A DNA stretch of 64,000 nucleotides, taken from NCBI GenBank assembly GCA_964036045.1, contig OZ038392.1:32367087-32431086 (forward strand), in the 5' to 3' direction. The DNA is from Eutreptiella sp. 'Long Island Sound 2002'. Its lineage: Eukaryota > Euglenozoa > Euglenophyceae > Eutreptiales > Eutreptiaceae. Below the pieces are notes generated by a model. The model saw only the letters and a program-made list of their open reading frames with translations, ran no database searches and had not been told where the DNA came from. Positions 41,435 through 53,394 of the stretch are shown here, one piece after another; position 1 is the first letter of the stretch, and each line of letters begins with the position of its first letter. The position numbers and the translations under genes are program-made.

Positions 41435-41821
41435 CCCGTCCTCGACCTCCCGCGCCCGGACCGTTCCGGTACAGCGCGCAGTCGTGCCAGACCGCGCTCC
41501 TTGTCTGGCGGCGTTCTAAGCCGGGGGTGATGCCCCGGGAGACCCACATCTTCCGTGCCCGTTGATCTTGGAACGCTGACTCGGGTGGATCCAGGACAGG
41601 TCGGAGCGGTTGGTGGCCGGGACCGGAGTGCAGATCGGACCGTAGCGTTGTTGTACGCCGGCGCTGTGACCCAGACGGCCTGCTGGGAGGAGCGTTCTCA
41701 GGTGTGCAACGAGATTCGTCTTACTCTAGCGGAGGTAAGACGGAGGACTCCCTCGGCAGAGCCTGCGTGGGGCCCCCGAGGGACGACGCCACGGCTCACC
41801 GTACGTGGGACCACGGCAGGC

Positions 41822-42544
41822 GCTCCTCCTCCTCCTCCTCCTACTCTACTATACTCTCCCCTACTCTACTCTGCTCTGCTCTACTCTACTCTACTCTACT
41901 CTACTCTACTGTACTGTACTCTACTGTACTGTACTGTACTGTATTGTACTGTACTGTACTGTACTGTACTGTACTGTACTGTACTGTACTGTACTGTACT
42001 GTACTGTACTATACCACACCACACCACACCACACCACACCACACCACACCACACCACACCACACCACACCGCACCGCACCGCACCGCACCGCACCGCACC
42101 GCACCGCACCGCACCGCACCGCACCGCACCGCACCGCACTGCACTGCACTGTACTGTACTGTACTGTACTGTACTGTACTGTACTGTACTGTACTGTACT
42201 GTACTGTACTGTACTGTACTGTACTGTACTGTACTGTACTGTACTATACTCTATACTCTACAACAATACTCTATACTCTACACTACACTACACTACACTA
42301 CACTACACTACACTACACTACACTACACTACACTACACTACACTACACTACACTACAATACACTGTACTGTACTGTACTGTACTGTACTGTACTGTACTG
42401 TACTGTACTGTACTGTACTGTACTGTACTGTACTGTACTGTACTGTACTGTACTGTACTGTACTGTACTGTACTGTACTATACTATACTATACTATACTA
42501 TACTATACTATACTATACTATACCATACTATACTATACTATACA
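41822..42544. repeat. Block-structured pentanucleotide satellite
   Basis: About 720 bases of 5-bp units arranged in homogeneous blocks: CTACT/CTCTA (to ~41912), CTGTA (to ~42010), CCACA (to ~42068), CCGCA (to ~42137), a few CTGCA, CTGTA (to ~42243), mixed CTATA/CTCTA, CTACA (~42280-42355), CTGTA (~42360-42478) and CTATA (to 42543). All fit C-Y-N-Y-A. The long open frames through it in several phases are artefacts of a unit without stops. Confidence 0.95.
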
Positions 42545-42699
42545 TTTTTTCATCCACCCCCTTCCTGTGCAACATTCATCTTCGCAACAACTTGCTTGCC
42601 TTTCTACAAGGACACCCTATGTTTCTTGTGAGTATGCAAACGCCCCTTGGGGTACAGCCCAAATTAATGGCACCACCAAAGGCAGTGAAGTAGCAGCGT

Positions 42700-43378
42700 A
42701 TGCTGCCCGATGCGAAAAACCAAATCCAAGGTAAGCTGAATGATGGGTTGGATGTTGTGCACTAAGATGGGTCACGGAAACAGACAACGGGACTCTCACA
42801 TGCAGGTTTTGCTATGTGGTGCGGTGACAGGGACCCGTGCAACGATGAAAAGCCAGTACCACAAGAGGAAAAACAGTCCATTACCCGGGTGGAACTACAT
42901 GCAGTTATCTTAGCACTTGACAAAAAGAAGCCAGGGGTAAAACTGCACGTCGTGACTGACAGTGAGTTGGTATTCCTGTGAACTGGTATTCCTGGGAGTG
43001 CAGGGGAAGTGTGCCAAATGGGAGCGGCAAGGGTGGACGGGGTCCCGGGGTCTGCTGGCACACGTTGCGCTCTGGACAACGCTATGGCACAGGTGGCAGT
43101 TGCTAGGAGATAGTGTGACGGTGCAGTGGGTCCCCTCCCATGTTGGCGTGTAGGGCAACGAGCGCGTTGATGCCGGAGTTGTGAAGGGGTCCGCACAGGC
43201 GTATCGAGCAGTGCTTAATGATAGGGAGGCCAGGTACATCTGGACTGATTTAAGCTTCGAAGAGATGGAAGAGCCCAGTGACGATAACATGAGTGGGGGG
43301 TTGCAGGATGGAGCAAATTCGGACACAGATGAAGATGACACATGTACAGATGGTTCCAGGAGGGGAAGAGGGCGATAG
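42700..43378 (+). pseudogene. LINE RNase H domain and acidic tail, remnant
   Basis: RNase H blocks are DGSRK (preceded by a TAA where Thr or Asp context is expected), TRVELHAVILAL, LHVVTDSELVF, then after a broken segment WVPSHVGV, a TAG, and GNERVDAGVV. These are the four catalytic blocks in order (Asp, Glu, Asp, His/Asp). A tail follows with LSFEEMEEPSDD, NSDTDEDDTCTDG and GRGR, ending at 43378. The LINE at 8.7 kb also has a Ser/Glu-rich tail after its RNase H. TAA, TGA and TAG stops show decay. It may be the displaced 3' part of a copy like that at 25-29 kb. Confidence 0.75.
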
Positions 43379-45878
43379 CAGTAGCGAGGAGTCGATGGGG
43401 TCACCGCTGTGTAAATGACGCCTGACCGGGTTCCGGGGGAGGAGTTGCCACAACTGACATGGCATGCAGGAGTCGGGTGTTGTCAAGGCGTCGAGGCTGA
43501 ACTGAAACGTGGGCGTGTGTGCTGTCACAGCCTACCACTGGTTTTTGACCATGCCGCTTTGCATGCATTGTGACTACGAGCGCATAACCGGGTTCAGGGG
43601 GGGGTGAGAGAGCTGACCCAAACCAGCCTAAGACACATTGGATAGCCCGTTGGCGAACTCAAGGCAACATTCAGTAAAAATATGGACGTTGGCTAATGTA
43701 CCGAGCAGCCTACCTTGCAGTGGACGTCACCCAGTCACCCAGGTGTTTGCGGGTGCACTGTGACCCGAAAGTTGTACCCCCAGTATCTGAACGAGATGTG
43801 CAAACTCGGCGGTTTTTTGCAGAGGCCATAGCTTGCTTAAACAACTTACTGAAGTTTGGAGGCTTTGCATATCTTGTATCATTGATGTGCATGATTGCTG
43901 ATCTGCCTTGTACATGGTTTACAGGAGTTTCTCATGGTTGCTACATCACATTTCATGGTTTCCCCTGTGCACAAAATGACAGATCCGCATTCTCAAGACG
44001 CTTCTGCATCTCGGCAGGGAAGAGCAGACGAAACCCATGTCTATACAGGTGCTCACCATGCATGTAGTGTTACTGCCGTGCATTCAAAGAGTCAAGGGTT
44101 ACAACAAACCCCGCCCCCTTTGTCCAAGTAACCACCTGAGCATGCACCCTGTACCCACTGGGTTCTTGAGGTGAAGCCAATGGTCAAATGGGACCAGCAA
44201 TAAACAAGCACAGCTGTGAGATGACTGCTAAGTGGTATCCACACCTGACCCAAAGGAGTCCCCAAAGCCAGGACCCCTGGAGTGCCCCAGTCTGAACAGT
44301 GGAGTGAGGAATAGGGAGGATATCAGGGCCACAAATGCACATGGGTGAAATGGATGGTTCAAGGACAAATGGCCTTGTGTGTGGGCAGTAGGCAATTGAG
44401 GTCGTGGTATGGCAGGTGCAACTGGAGTCTAGGCAACGTGACCTGATTGCAGCCCTTTGTCCAAGCTGCGCCTTGTCCAACCAAACACTGCCCATGATTC
44501 CGTCCAAAGTTGATGGTCACCATGGGGAATAGTTTTTGCTTTTTGTTTTAAATGCAATTCTAACAATTTTCTGTAAATATTGATTTGAAGTATTTTGTGG
44601 GTTTCTTGCACTGTTACCATATACTATGGTGTCATTGTGGCTGATGCTCCCCTTTGTTTGATGTTGCTCACCATTTTCTGGATAACAAGCAAGCTACCTG
44701 TTGTTCAAGCTACGCCCCTGGTCGTGAGGTATTTTTTTGATACCTCGAAAAAGGGGGCCTCCCTGGCTTTTATCTCAAAGGTGCAGAGAGGTTTGTATTT
44801 GGCGTGCGGCTGCTGGGTGTGGTGTGAAGTAAGTTGTCGTGGCGAGTGCCATGTAGTGGGGTGGGGCCCACACGTGCGCATGCATGATCCTGCTTCTGTC
44901 TTGGAATTGGCAAACCCCCCAGGAAATCTCCAAAATAGGTCTGTCACATCCATCGCAGTCAAGTGCTGCACTGGTGGTTGGGATCGACGTGGCATCCCCA
45001 CCCCTCCCTCCCCTAAAGTATACGGTCCCAGTCCAGGTCACTTGGCCAAGGAGTGCCAGCACACGCAAGGTGACTTGGGTGAAAGACAGTAGCATTAGGG
45101 TGCCTTCTCTGTCTTGTAGCATAAAAACACACACGTGTTGACAAAACAAGGGCAACAGGCGCAGTGATTTGTATGGTAGCACATTTGTATCATACCAATG
45201 ATCTCATGGAACTGCCGAACATTGCTGCATATGCATACCAGGACGTGCATGTGTAGAGCGCTTTGAGACCTGCTTGCGCCCCCCCCTTATCTGTGTCCAT
45301 GGCATGTCTCTTTCGCAGCCCTTGACAGTGCTTCATGTTGTATGCTCCTGCAGCGGTTTCTGCGCCATTGTTTCAGCATTCGTGCCATGTGTACTATTAT
45401 AGACGAATTTACAATTTGATTTGTTAGGGATTTGTTGTTGCAAAACCGGTCGGCCTGGATCATCTGATACTCTTGCTAATTGGTGTTTGTCTGTGCTATG
45501 AACTGCAATCCCAGAGTCCAACTGATCCACATTTGTGTGCCTGTGTAGGAATGGATTGCAATCCCATAGTCCAAGGTACTGCAGGTCCTTTTCAGTGGCT
45601 CCAAAATGAATGAACATAACCCCCTCCCCCCCCAAAAGGAGGCCAAACTCAAAAAGAACGCAAAAGTGCAAAAGGTTTTGACTCGGTCACCCAAAAGCAG
45701 GTTTGCAAAACTAGATTCCGCAGACAAAAAAAAACTGCAAAAATGAAATGTTTTTTGCCTATTTTGGGTGCTGTTGCAATATTTTGCGTGCATGAAATTC
45801 AAAACACCCAACGCAAAAATTGGTATTCTGCAAAACGGTCATATTGGCACTGTGTTTGTCTGCTTTTCCTCCATCCAG
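43379..45878. other. No recognisable gene
   Basis: Frames such as 43696-44067 have no motif. Fragments related to the TTGTATAAGC MITE occur (TTTGTCCAAGCTGCGCC at 44458, CAAGCTACGCCCC at 44705). A purine/pyrimidine-skewed stretch around 45610-45760 includes an A-run. Nothing else was identified. Confidence 0.4.
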
Positions 45879-45941
45879 CAATTCTCAGAGGCTGCACGTT
45901 GCCAATTTTGTTCCAAGGCAGATTGGATTATTTTGCCACAG
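45879..45941 (+). other. Candidate exon of the P-loop gene (weak)
   Basis: A good acceptor (TTTTCCTCCATCCAG) precedes a frame reading FSEAARCQFCSKADWIILPQ, and CAG/GTGGCA follows as a possible donor. The CxxC pair could be half of a zinc site. As drawn the exon ends in phase 0, whereas the next exon needs phase 1, so either the donor is wrong or this is not an exon of that gene. Confidence 0.25.
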
Positions 45942-46390
45942 GTGGCAGCACAGGGACTCTTTCGCTTCGATCTGTTCTGCTTGGTCCTTGAGCCCTCTGT
46001 CCCTGTCGCTGGGATGGTTGGTGTTTTGGATGGCGTATCAGTGCCACGGATATCACAGCCAAAAACAAATGCTACTCAAAGTTGGTTTCATGCTGCTTTT
46101 TTGAGTCTGAGATAGATCTTACCAAAAGTCTGCTGGGGCCCCTACTCAAGGGGGTTCTTTTCATTTCGGAGGGGGGTTGGTAACACTGTTGATGAACAAC
46201 CATCATCTGTTGCTAGAAGTGCATCGAGCCACAGATGGTGGAATATGACTGGGTGCGTGGTACATGGATGGTATGCACCCTGCAAAATGTCAACGTGAAT
46301 TTCTGTATCGTCGAAGCATGGTTTTGTCTCTGGGTGTGTTCTGCCCCAGTGCTTTGCTCACCTCCTATGTGTGCAACGTCGTATGCTCAG

Positions 46391-49300
46391 GTGCCCACCT
46401 CATCCCATGGGTGCAACGGGTCCTCAACATGCATGAAAGCTGCCTGGTATTCCTGTGTGGGGCCCCCAGCAGTGGCAAGTCCCAATGGGCTGTGCAGGCT
46501 GCCCACTACCTGGGGCCTGCAGCTCGCCTCGTCTCTGACCATCCAGCTCAAGCTGGCCATGAATCCTTGACTCAGGCATTGCAGACCATCTCGTCAAGCA
46601 ACCCCACTGCCATCATCTGTGATGAGGCCAACACAGATTTCAGGTGAGGCTTCTGTCTGCAGGTGGCAGGGCTCTGATCAGGGCTGACTGGGGAGCCAGA
46701 GGTCCCTGTGCTTGACAGGAACTCCTTTCAGATCCAAAATCAGAGGCCCAACCCCACTCCACCCCACAGTAAGCAGAGGTGCAGAAGAACAAGTGGCAGC
46801 CTGTTGGTGTACTGCATGGGCATGGGGGGGCATCTCCTCAGACCGGACAACCCCCCTCCTCACCCCTTGGCCACTAGGGACACCTAAGTTGCCCCAGTCC
46901 AAGCCCAACATGACCATGGGCACCAAAGGCGTCAGTGGGATCAGGTCGATGGTGAGCTACCATAAGAATGTCCATGACACATTTATGTCTATCACATGTT
47001 GTCATGATAGTGCTTGTGTGCTTGTGTGACCTTGATGCAGCAGGGGTAATGTAGCTGTTTCTCTCCTCTGTCTTCTGGCTGCATCCCCCCCCCCCACCCA
47101 CCCACCAAACATATTTTCACTCCAACAAATGTCCATCCCACTGATCAGCGACGTGGGAATCCTTTCAAGGTATGTTCCACTTGGGATGCCCAAACGAGGG
47201 TTTTCAGCCCGTTTTGAGCCTGTGGTGACCTGTTTTGGTCCCCCAAAAATTCTAAAAAGGCTTAATGGGCCATTTTAAACCCAAAACAGGGTCCAAACGG
47301 GTCAAGTAGACGTTTTTCCAAAGGCATCCGAGACCATTTGGGATGCTCAATTGTTTTTTGCCCGTTTTGAGCCCATGTTAACCGGTGTTGGCCCCCAAAA
47401 TATCCCAAAAGGCTCGCAAATGCCCCATGTCCTGACTGATATGAGGTCCAAAAGGTTCAAAATTTTCATTTCCCAAAAGTGGACCTGGACTACTTGGGAT
47501 GCTTCCGCAGGTGTTGTTGGCCTATTTGGTGCCTGCACTAACCCCTATCAGGCTTTTGACCCATGCATTGACACATCCTAGGCCTCACCAATGTATTGCA
47601 GCCGTCTCTAGCGATCTTGTGGGATACAGACAGAGGCACACCCAAGAATGGCACCAGGTCACTAACAAAGTGCTCAGTTTGCTGTTTGTGGGGTGGATGG
47701 TCAATAGTGTGCAATAGTGTCCTCAGCAACTAGGTCCCAATCTGGGGGGGGGGGGATTGAGGTCCGCAATTTACCGCAATTTACCACAATTTTACCGCAA
47801 TTTTTCAGTGATGCCTCTATTCAAAAATTTCAATTTTCCCCTGAGGAAAAATCTTTCTCTCTCTTTGCTGTCACTAGGCACACTGTACGTTTCTGTGTTC
47901 TCATCTGTCCTGCATATCATTTGTGTGGCAGGACGCTTTTCTGTTTTTGTGTTCCCAAAATGTCATCTACTTCTGGGGACAGTGATTCTGGCAAGGGCAA
48001 AAGGCCAGTGAAGCGTGGCAAAGGACAGGGTGGCCAAAAGGCACGTGGCAAAGGACAGGGTGGCCAAAAGGCACGTTATGCCACACAGATGACGCCTGCT
48101 GCTCAAGCTGCACAGTACCCCGACGAACCCTTTACGGTGAAACAGACAGATGCGGGAGAGCGACTGTTGTGCTTGTGCTGTGGAAAGCCAGTGTCACATC
48201 AAACGAAGAGCTTTGTGGACAGTCACATCAACATGTGCTGAAATTGCCAATTGGGTGCGTAATTGGTCAAAAAAACCTTTTTGCAAAAAAATCTTCTGCT
48301 CCACTGCTGCTCATGGCTGGCATAGAGTTTGGGGACCAAAAAGAAATGTACCGCAATTTTTACCGCAATTTTACCGCAATTTACGGCAATTTTCTGCCAT
48401 TTTACCCCAATTTTTTCAGGCTTGGGGACCGCAATCCCCTCCCCCCAGTCCCAATAAACAGTTTTGGTGGTTATTCCAAATTCTAACCCTAACGTGTTGC
48501 TAGATGTCTGTACGACAGACAATACAATTTTGACAGCCAGTGAAGCTGTGATAGCAGGTTGTATTTCATATGTGACGACATGAATGATGAGGTGGTTCCT
48601 TGCCACTTCAAAGTGCCTGACCCCAGGTTAAAGCCCAAACCCTGGCCAGCACACACAAAGGCTAAGGAAAAGCTAACTGCCAAACCCCATGCCAAAGTAG
48701 CACCCCGGCCCCCAAGAAGCTGCTCAAGCAAGATCTCAGGATGGTGTGCCACAGAAGGGAGGGCTTCCTTCCAGAACCTGTGGAGGAGCGAGCCCTTTTC
48801 GGTACGTGTGGGTGCAACATGTCAAGCCTGTTTATTGCAAATGTGTCTTGTTCTGTGAATGCATTTGTCATGTGGCGAATTGTGTGGCACACTTGCGGAG
48901 CAACACATCAGAAGAACAGCTTTCTGGGCCTGCAGGGGGTGGGGTGGGGTATTTCATCTCCAACAAAGCACCCGTAGACCAGCTAGCTGCTGCTGTCCGA
49001 AAACGAGTGGGGGGGTCTTGGGATAGGGCTCAATGGAAAGGGACCGGGGCATATGCTTACAAGCCTGTCACAAACCCCTGTTACCCTTGCTACCCTTGGG
49101 CTGCAGCTCTCTCTCTTTTTCTCTTTTCTCAGCCACTTTGCATCCAAAGTCATCCTTGGGCTTGGGGCTGGCATTGCTGTCCGCAATGTGGCTTGGTTTG
49201 TATTTGACCACGGACTGCCGCTGGCCGACGAGGCTCGGGTCCTCAGCCAGGGTTCGCAACACCAAGAGGCCAGCGAGGCCTTCGTGCGGCAGCTCCGCGC

Positions 49301-52300
49301 CACTTTCTTCAAGTGTGCTTCCGATCCAGTTTTCCCACCTGCACAGAGACCGTGGGCCAGTGCTGATAAGCCCCCCTCTCTTCAACCGTCAGAAAGCCCC
49401 CTCCAACGCTTGCAGTCGAGGATTTGACTGGGCACCGCATCGCTGCGAGGCCCAGCAGGGGGTGGATGCAAACCTCTGTAAGTAGAAGGCTATCTGCACT
49501 GCCCAATGTGCACGTCAGAGCACCGCACTGCACATACCGAGTGGTGCGGGCTGTGACAAGGGGTTGCGGCCGGGCATCCGCACACATCGCTTTGTGCAGG
49601 GGACGGCAGGGGTGGGAGCTGGGAAGCAGCTCTGGGTGGGGCAAACCAGAAATTTCTGTCCGACGTCTTTTCTTTTGTGGGGCACCTCGCCACCGTGGGG
49701 CTACCCCCTGTTTCACCATCCCTAGCTCCTCCCTCCTTGTCTCTAGCTCAAAGTGATTTGCTGTAAGGTGTGCCGGCAATGATTCTTGCCGCCCTTGAGC
49801 AAAAAGGCTCCAGTCCTTGCTGAGGGTATTGCACACTGCACACCGCACACCGCACACAGCTGCACTCTGGGCACTGGAAACTCTATTTTGGTAGTCCGTA
49901 CACTATGCACACCACACTGTGTTTGTCTGCATACTTTGCATTTGCACATGTTGCACATTGAAGATTGACCTCTGTCCTCTATGTTCTGCACACTGCACAC
50001 TCTGGCAAATGCACACTGTGCACTACATACTGCAGCATGCATTTGGCAAACGAAATACTGTGCAAATGCCCGCTGCCCGCTGCACAGTATGCCCAGCACA
50101 CCCAACACTGCACCCTGTCTACCATGCACTTAATTTTGCGTGCACTCTGCACATTGTACCATGTGCACCCTGCATAGTCATTGCGTTGCACTGTCTCGCC
50201 TGCAGCGGACACTGCAGTCTTTGCACTACACACAGAATGGTGCCAAGTGCACACTGCGCACTGTGCCCCGTGCACTTCGCACCATGCAGCCTGCGCACGA
50301 GGCACATTGCACCATGCTGCAGACTGAAAACCCCTGGCATGCAAGTGGCACTTGCAGATACACGGCTTCGCTGCATGACTGCACATCGATTGAGATGAAT
50401 AGATAGCTGGGGAGGCAGCAAGGTTTTGTTTGTGGGGCAGCTGACTGGGATTTTGCTTCCACAGTGTGACATCTCACCATGGTTTTCCTGTGCAGCCATC
50501 GCAGACAGACTGTGTAAGGCAGCAGCATCAGAGAAAACGACAAGCCTGCTGAAGCTAGGACCAAAGAGGGCACAGGCCAGAGGTGGGCAGGCAGGTAGGC
50601 AGACACAGGGGCATGCAGAGGGACTCGTAAGAGGGTGTTTAGTGAACTGTGTATGTGCATTAAGAAAAGGTGGGTGGACTGTGCAGCAACAACATTTCAG
50701 CAAGCAGCTGAAAGAGTTTAGAGGCAGCCCACCATTTGCCAGCCACCCAACTGCCAGTGATGGCATGTCCGTCATAGTCACATGATGGGACAAACCAAGG
50801 ACAAAAAAGAGGGGTTCAGGGGAGCTACAGCTGCAGGATCAGGGCTGGTGCAAAGGGCACATGAGCACAGCAATTGGCGTGGAGCAGTGTCGTGCAGGAA
50901 GATTCCACCGAGACGGGAGGCACCTGGCAGATGGCGACCCAGTTCATGGACTTCGCTGCTTGCTGAAATAATCCTTTCTGTGTATCATTGCAGGGATGGA
51001 GGTCTCGTACAGTGGTCCGATGAATTCATCTCGAGCAAAATGCTGCAGTGCTGCTGGAAAGAAGTCCTTATGTGGGACGCCATTAAGCCCGAGACTGAGC
51101 CACCCCCCATAGACTGCGCTGCAGACATGGACTGGAGGCAAGCAAAAGACCAGAAGGACAGGTGTTGATCTGTGTCCCCGGGGATGCCAGGGAATCAGGA
51201 GGGAGGGAAGGAGGGCTAGGGGAAGCCAACCGGCGGGTCGCCCTCAGGATGCATGATGGGAGGCACTGTGTAGCTCCACCTCATAGTTGTGCCCCGCTTT
51301 GTTGAACCTAAAGCTCGCGGCTTGGTGCTCACTCGTGGGCCCTAGGGCTGCGCAGGAGTGGATACTGTGTCCAGCTCAGAGTGGCCTCCCGTACACCACC
51401 AATCAAAAGGGCTTCTGCCGAGGCTTCGAAATTGGAAAAGAGAATTCGTATAGTTTTGCAGCCCTCTATCATTGCGCGTTGCTGAATTTGCCGTCTGGAT
51501 GTAGCGAAACCTTATAATCTCTCGCTACTGTGCGGCAGGCGAAGTCAAGATGCAAAGGTGTGGTTCGGCCATCTGGTCTTAGATTTCTTTGAAGCTGCAG
51601 GTTGGATATACCGGGGGGGGGGGGGGGCAAATTTTGTGGGGGGCAATTTTCAAGGGGACAAATGAAAAATATGCGTGAAGATTTGTTGTGTAATTTGTTC
51701 CCATTCTTGTAAGGATTTCCGGGTCTCTGTTTGCACATGTACCACCCATGTGCCATGAGCCCATTGAATTCTAAACTCACAATCCGTATTTTCGTTGAGC
51801 AGCCCTCAGCAACAGTGCCATCAGGGTATCAGTAAGCTCATTTGGGAAGCGGCTATTGGGCCTTTTCGTCTTTTTGGATTCATAGCCGCACATTTTTGGC
51901 GAGGCAAAAAGAGTGAGACATTGAATTTTTCTTCCACACAAACATCTGGCTCTTGTGTAATTCCATCTTTTTTCCTGACAGGATTTTCTGAACATGCTTT
52001 AGCACGCACGTATTTTTCTTCCTCTCGGTCGTCAGTTCTAATTCCCAATTTTACAAATCCAAGCCTCACCTCCAAAAGGTAAAGGTCCATGTTCGGACAG
52101 GCCTGCATGCTCGGTAAGTGCCACAGTTGAGCGATGGAGGTCAGCACCCCCGTGTGTCCTGTGCATGTGTCTGGGTAGAAGTGCCGAGAATTGCTTCATG
52201 GCAGGCAAAAAGAGCAATGGATAGAGAAATGACAAGAAGAAAGAAGCAAGCCAGCGTATTTAGGGGGTGCAAAAGTCAATCCGCACGTGAACTTGCCAAC

Positions 52301-53394
52301 AGAGGAAGCCAGGCAGGACACCGTTGGACACATACCTCTGGCTGGTAACCAACGGTTATCATGGAAATGAAGAGGGGTGGGTCTCCTTTTGTGCTCCCTC
52401 CTCAGCAGGGCTCTGTAGCTTTGGTGCCTGAACCTCCCCAATCTGTGGCGCAATGTTGGCAGGGAAGGGGAAGAGGGTGATGGAAGCATAGCCCACATGT
52501 CTCCAAATGTTTTTCAACGTTTAAAAATACAGGTCACAGCAGGTCACACAAATGGGGGAGTGCAGTGCAATCATCACAGAAGCCCAAAGATGCATGCCAA
52601 ACAAAAGGCAGGCAGAGAAATAGCAGAGCTGAAGTTACTATCGGTATTGTGTCGGCTGTGTTTCAAAAGAAGCGCACAGGTTATGTCATGTGCACCAGAG
52701 AAAGGCGACAGAACGTGAGGTGAGTGGGTGTGCCAATAAGGAGAGTCCAGAGGGCTCAGTTGTTTGAGCACAATAGTGTACACAGAGGCTAGGCTGAGGG
52801 AGGAGTGTGATGGGTGACTGCGACGATTGAGGGTTGCAGGAAGGTTGGCTGGCTGCAGGTTGCTTGGAGATTGTGCTGGACTGAGCATTTTCCTCTTTCT
52901 GCAGTCCTGGGCGCAGCAACTCTGTAACAGTACAGCTTCTTGCAGGCAGTGTTGGTGCGGCGGACCCCTCAATCCCATACTATGTAGACGACTCCCCAAC
53001 ACATGTGCGGTGTTGGGATGGCCCAGCCTTCCCCTCGACTGAAGGCAGCTGGCACTCCTCAAAGTCCTCAGTCCACGATTCTGCCCTGCGTTATCAGTCC
53101 TGCACCTCCGCAGTGCTGTCGCATTCCGAGAGTTGCCTGGCCAGTCTACGCACTGCCAGTCCGCTTTGGCAGCCTTCTGCCACCAACTCCGCGGCGCGAC
53201 GTTCTGCAAGCCCCGTCAAAGGCAAGCGGGCTGGCCCCCATGCGTCTGGACGCCGCCGCTCTGTTCAGAAGGACACTGCAGCTAGTCATATGAATATGGT
53301 CCCAAGTCTGACCCTGGGCTCTGTACTGAACGATTACATGAAGGAGTCTAAGACCTGTGAGAGTCCGTTTGACCCCTCCACATGGCAGCACTAG
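46391..53394 (+). CDS. P-loop kinase-like protein, spliced gene (3' part)
   Basis: Four exons join in one frame: 46391-46643, 49133-49312, 50994-51161 and 52905-53394 (TAG). Acceptors are strong (long pyrimidine tracts ending CTCAG, TTGCAG and CTGCAG); donors are CAG/GTGAGG, CAA/GTGTGC (weakest) and CAG/GTGTTG. All three introns are phase 2, so phases agree throughout. Exon 1 has Walker A GAPSSGKS (Lys codon 46477) and Walker B-like AIICDEANTDF. Exon 2 continues as FASKVILGLGAGIAVRNVAWFVFD, a pattern of P-loop kinases that act on nucleotides or nucleic-acid ends, but the substrate is not deducible. The last exon is Ser-rich and basic, probably disordered. The 5' end, before a phase-1 acceptor at 46390, was not found. 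Confidence 0.6.
47180..47560. repeat. Degenerate ~157-bp tandem repeat in intron
   Basis: TTGGGATGC starts units at 47180, 47336 and 47493. CCCGTTTTGAGCC, GGCCCCCAAAA-like and AAAAGG(C/T)T blocks recur at the same offsets in the first two units. About 2.3 copies are present, all inside intron 1 of the P-loop gene. Confidence 0.6.
47742..48448 (+). mobile_element. hAT-like element with transposase zinc finger, 7-bp duplication
   Basis: The element begins CTGGGG and a G-run followed by ATTGAGGTCC, and ends with the inverse (GGACCGCAATCCCC, C-run, CAG). TCCCAAT flanks it on both sides (47735-47741 and 48449-48455). Just inside each end ACCGCAATTT is repeated three to four times in the same orientation. 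The interior encodes a hAT-type N-terminal zinc finger. The 707-bp length shows that the catalytic part of the transposase has been deleted. It lies in intron 1 of the P-loop gene. Confidence 0.75.
47960..48241 (+). pseudogene. N-terminal fragment of a hAT-like transposase (zinc finger)
   Basis: ATG 47960 (MSSTSGDSDSGKGKRPVKRG) opens 93 codons. After a basic segment with the direct repeat GKGQGGQKAR comes a single zinc finger, LLCLCCGKPVSHQTKSFVDSH, of the C-x2-C...H type that begins many protist and animal hAT transposases. The frame stops at TGA 48239, directly after the finger (HINMC). No catalytic DDE or hAT dimerisation region follows within the element. Confidence 0.55.
49829..50335. 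repeat. Degenerate TGCACACTG-rich stretch
   Basis: Variants of TGCAC(A/T)(C/T)TG occur dozens of times over 500 bases without fixed period, mostly on the + strand. It lies in intron 2 of the P-loop gene. The motif also appears in the 64-bp minisatellite at 55.4-57.3 kb (GTGCACACTCAG). Confidence 0.7.

Larger units (their letters stand above)
32396..41821 (+). mobile_element. Long LINE between pentanucleotide arrays
   Basis: A second non-LTR retrotransposon family, about 9.4 kb and GC-rich. It has a ~765-base 5' region, ORF1 (33161-35554), a very long ORF2 (to 41434) and a ~390-base 3' region. Both flanks are CTNTA-type pentanucleotide arrays, and ORF2 has endonuclease, RT, RNase H and a zinc motif, but its motifs differ clearly from the LINE at 8.7-15.5 kb. 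It is almost intact, with one internal TAG and an unresolved frame at the start of ORF2. The 3' end runs via CTCCT repeats straight into the array. Confidence 0.8.

Noticed and set aside
41555-42734. Three long overlapping + strand ORFs (300-360 codons) with Tyr/Cys/Thr/Val/Leu repeats
   Set aside because: They are translations of the pentanucleotide satellite, which lacks stops in several frames.
1668-43142. Recurrent in-frame TAG codons (1668, ~4222, 38447, ~31240, ~43141) as a sign that TAG is reassigned
   Set aside because: The same decayed regions also hold TGA and TAA stops and frameshifts, and the P-loop gene and the 150-aa ORF end in TAG. Five cases in dead elements do not support a code change.
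43696-44067. 123-codon ORF as a host gene
   Set aside because: No motif, no splice sites in frame, and comparable minus-strand frames exist in the same region.
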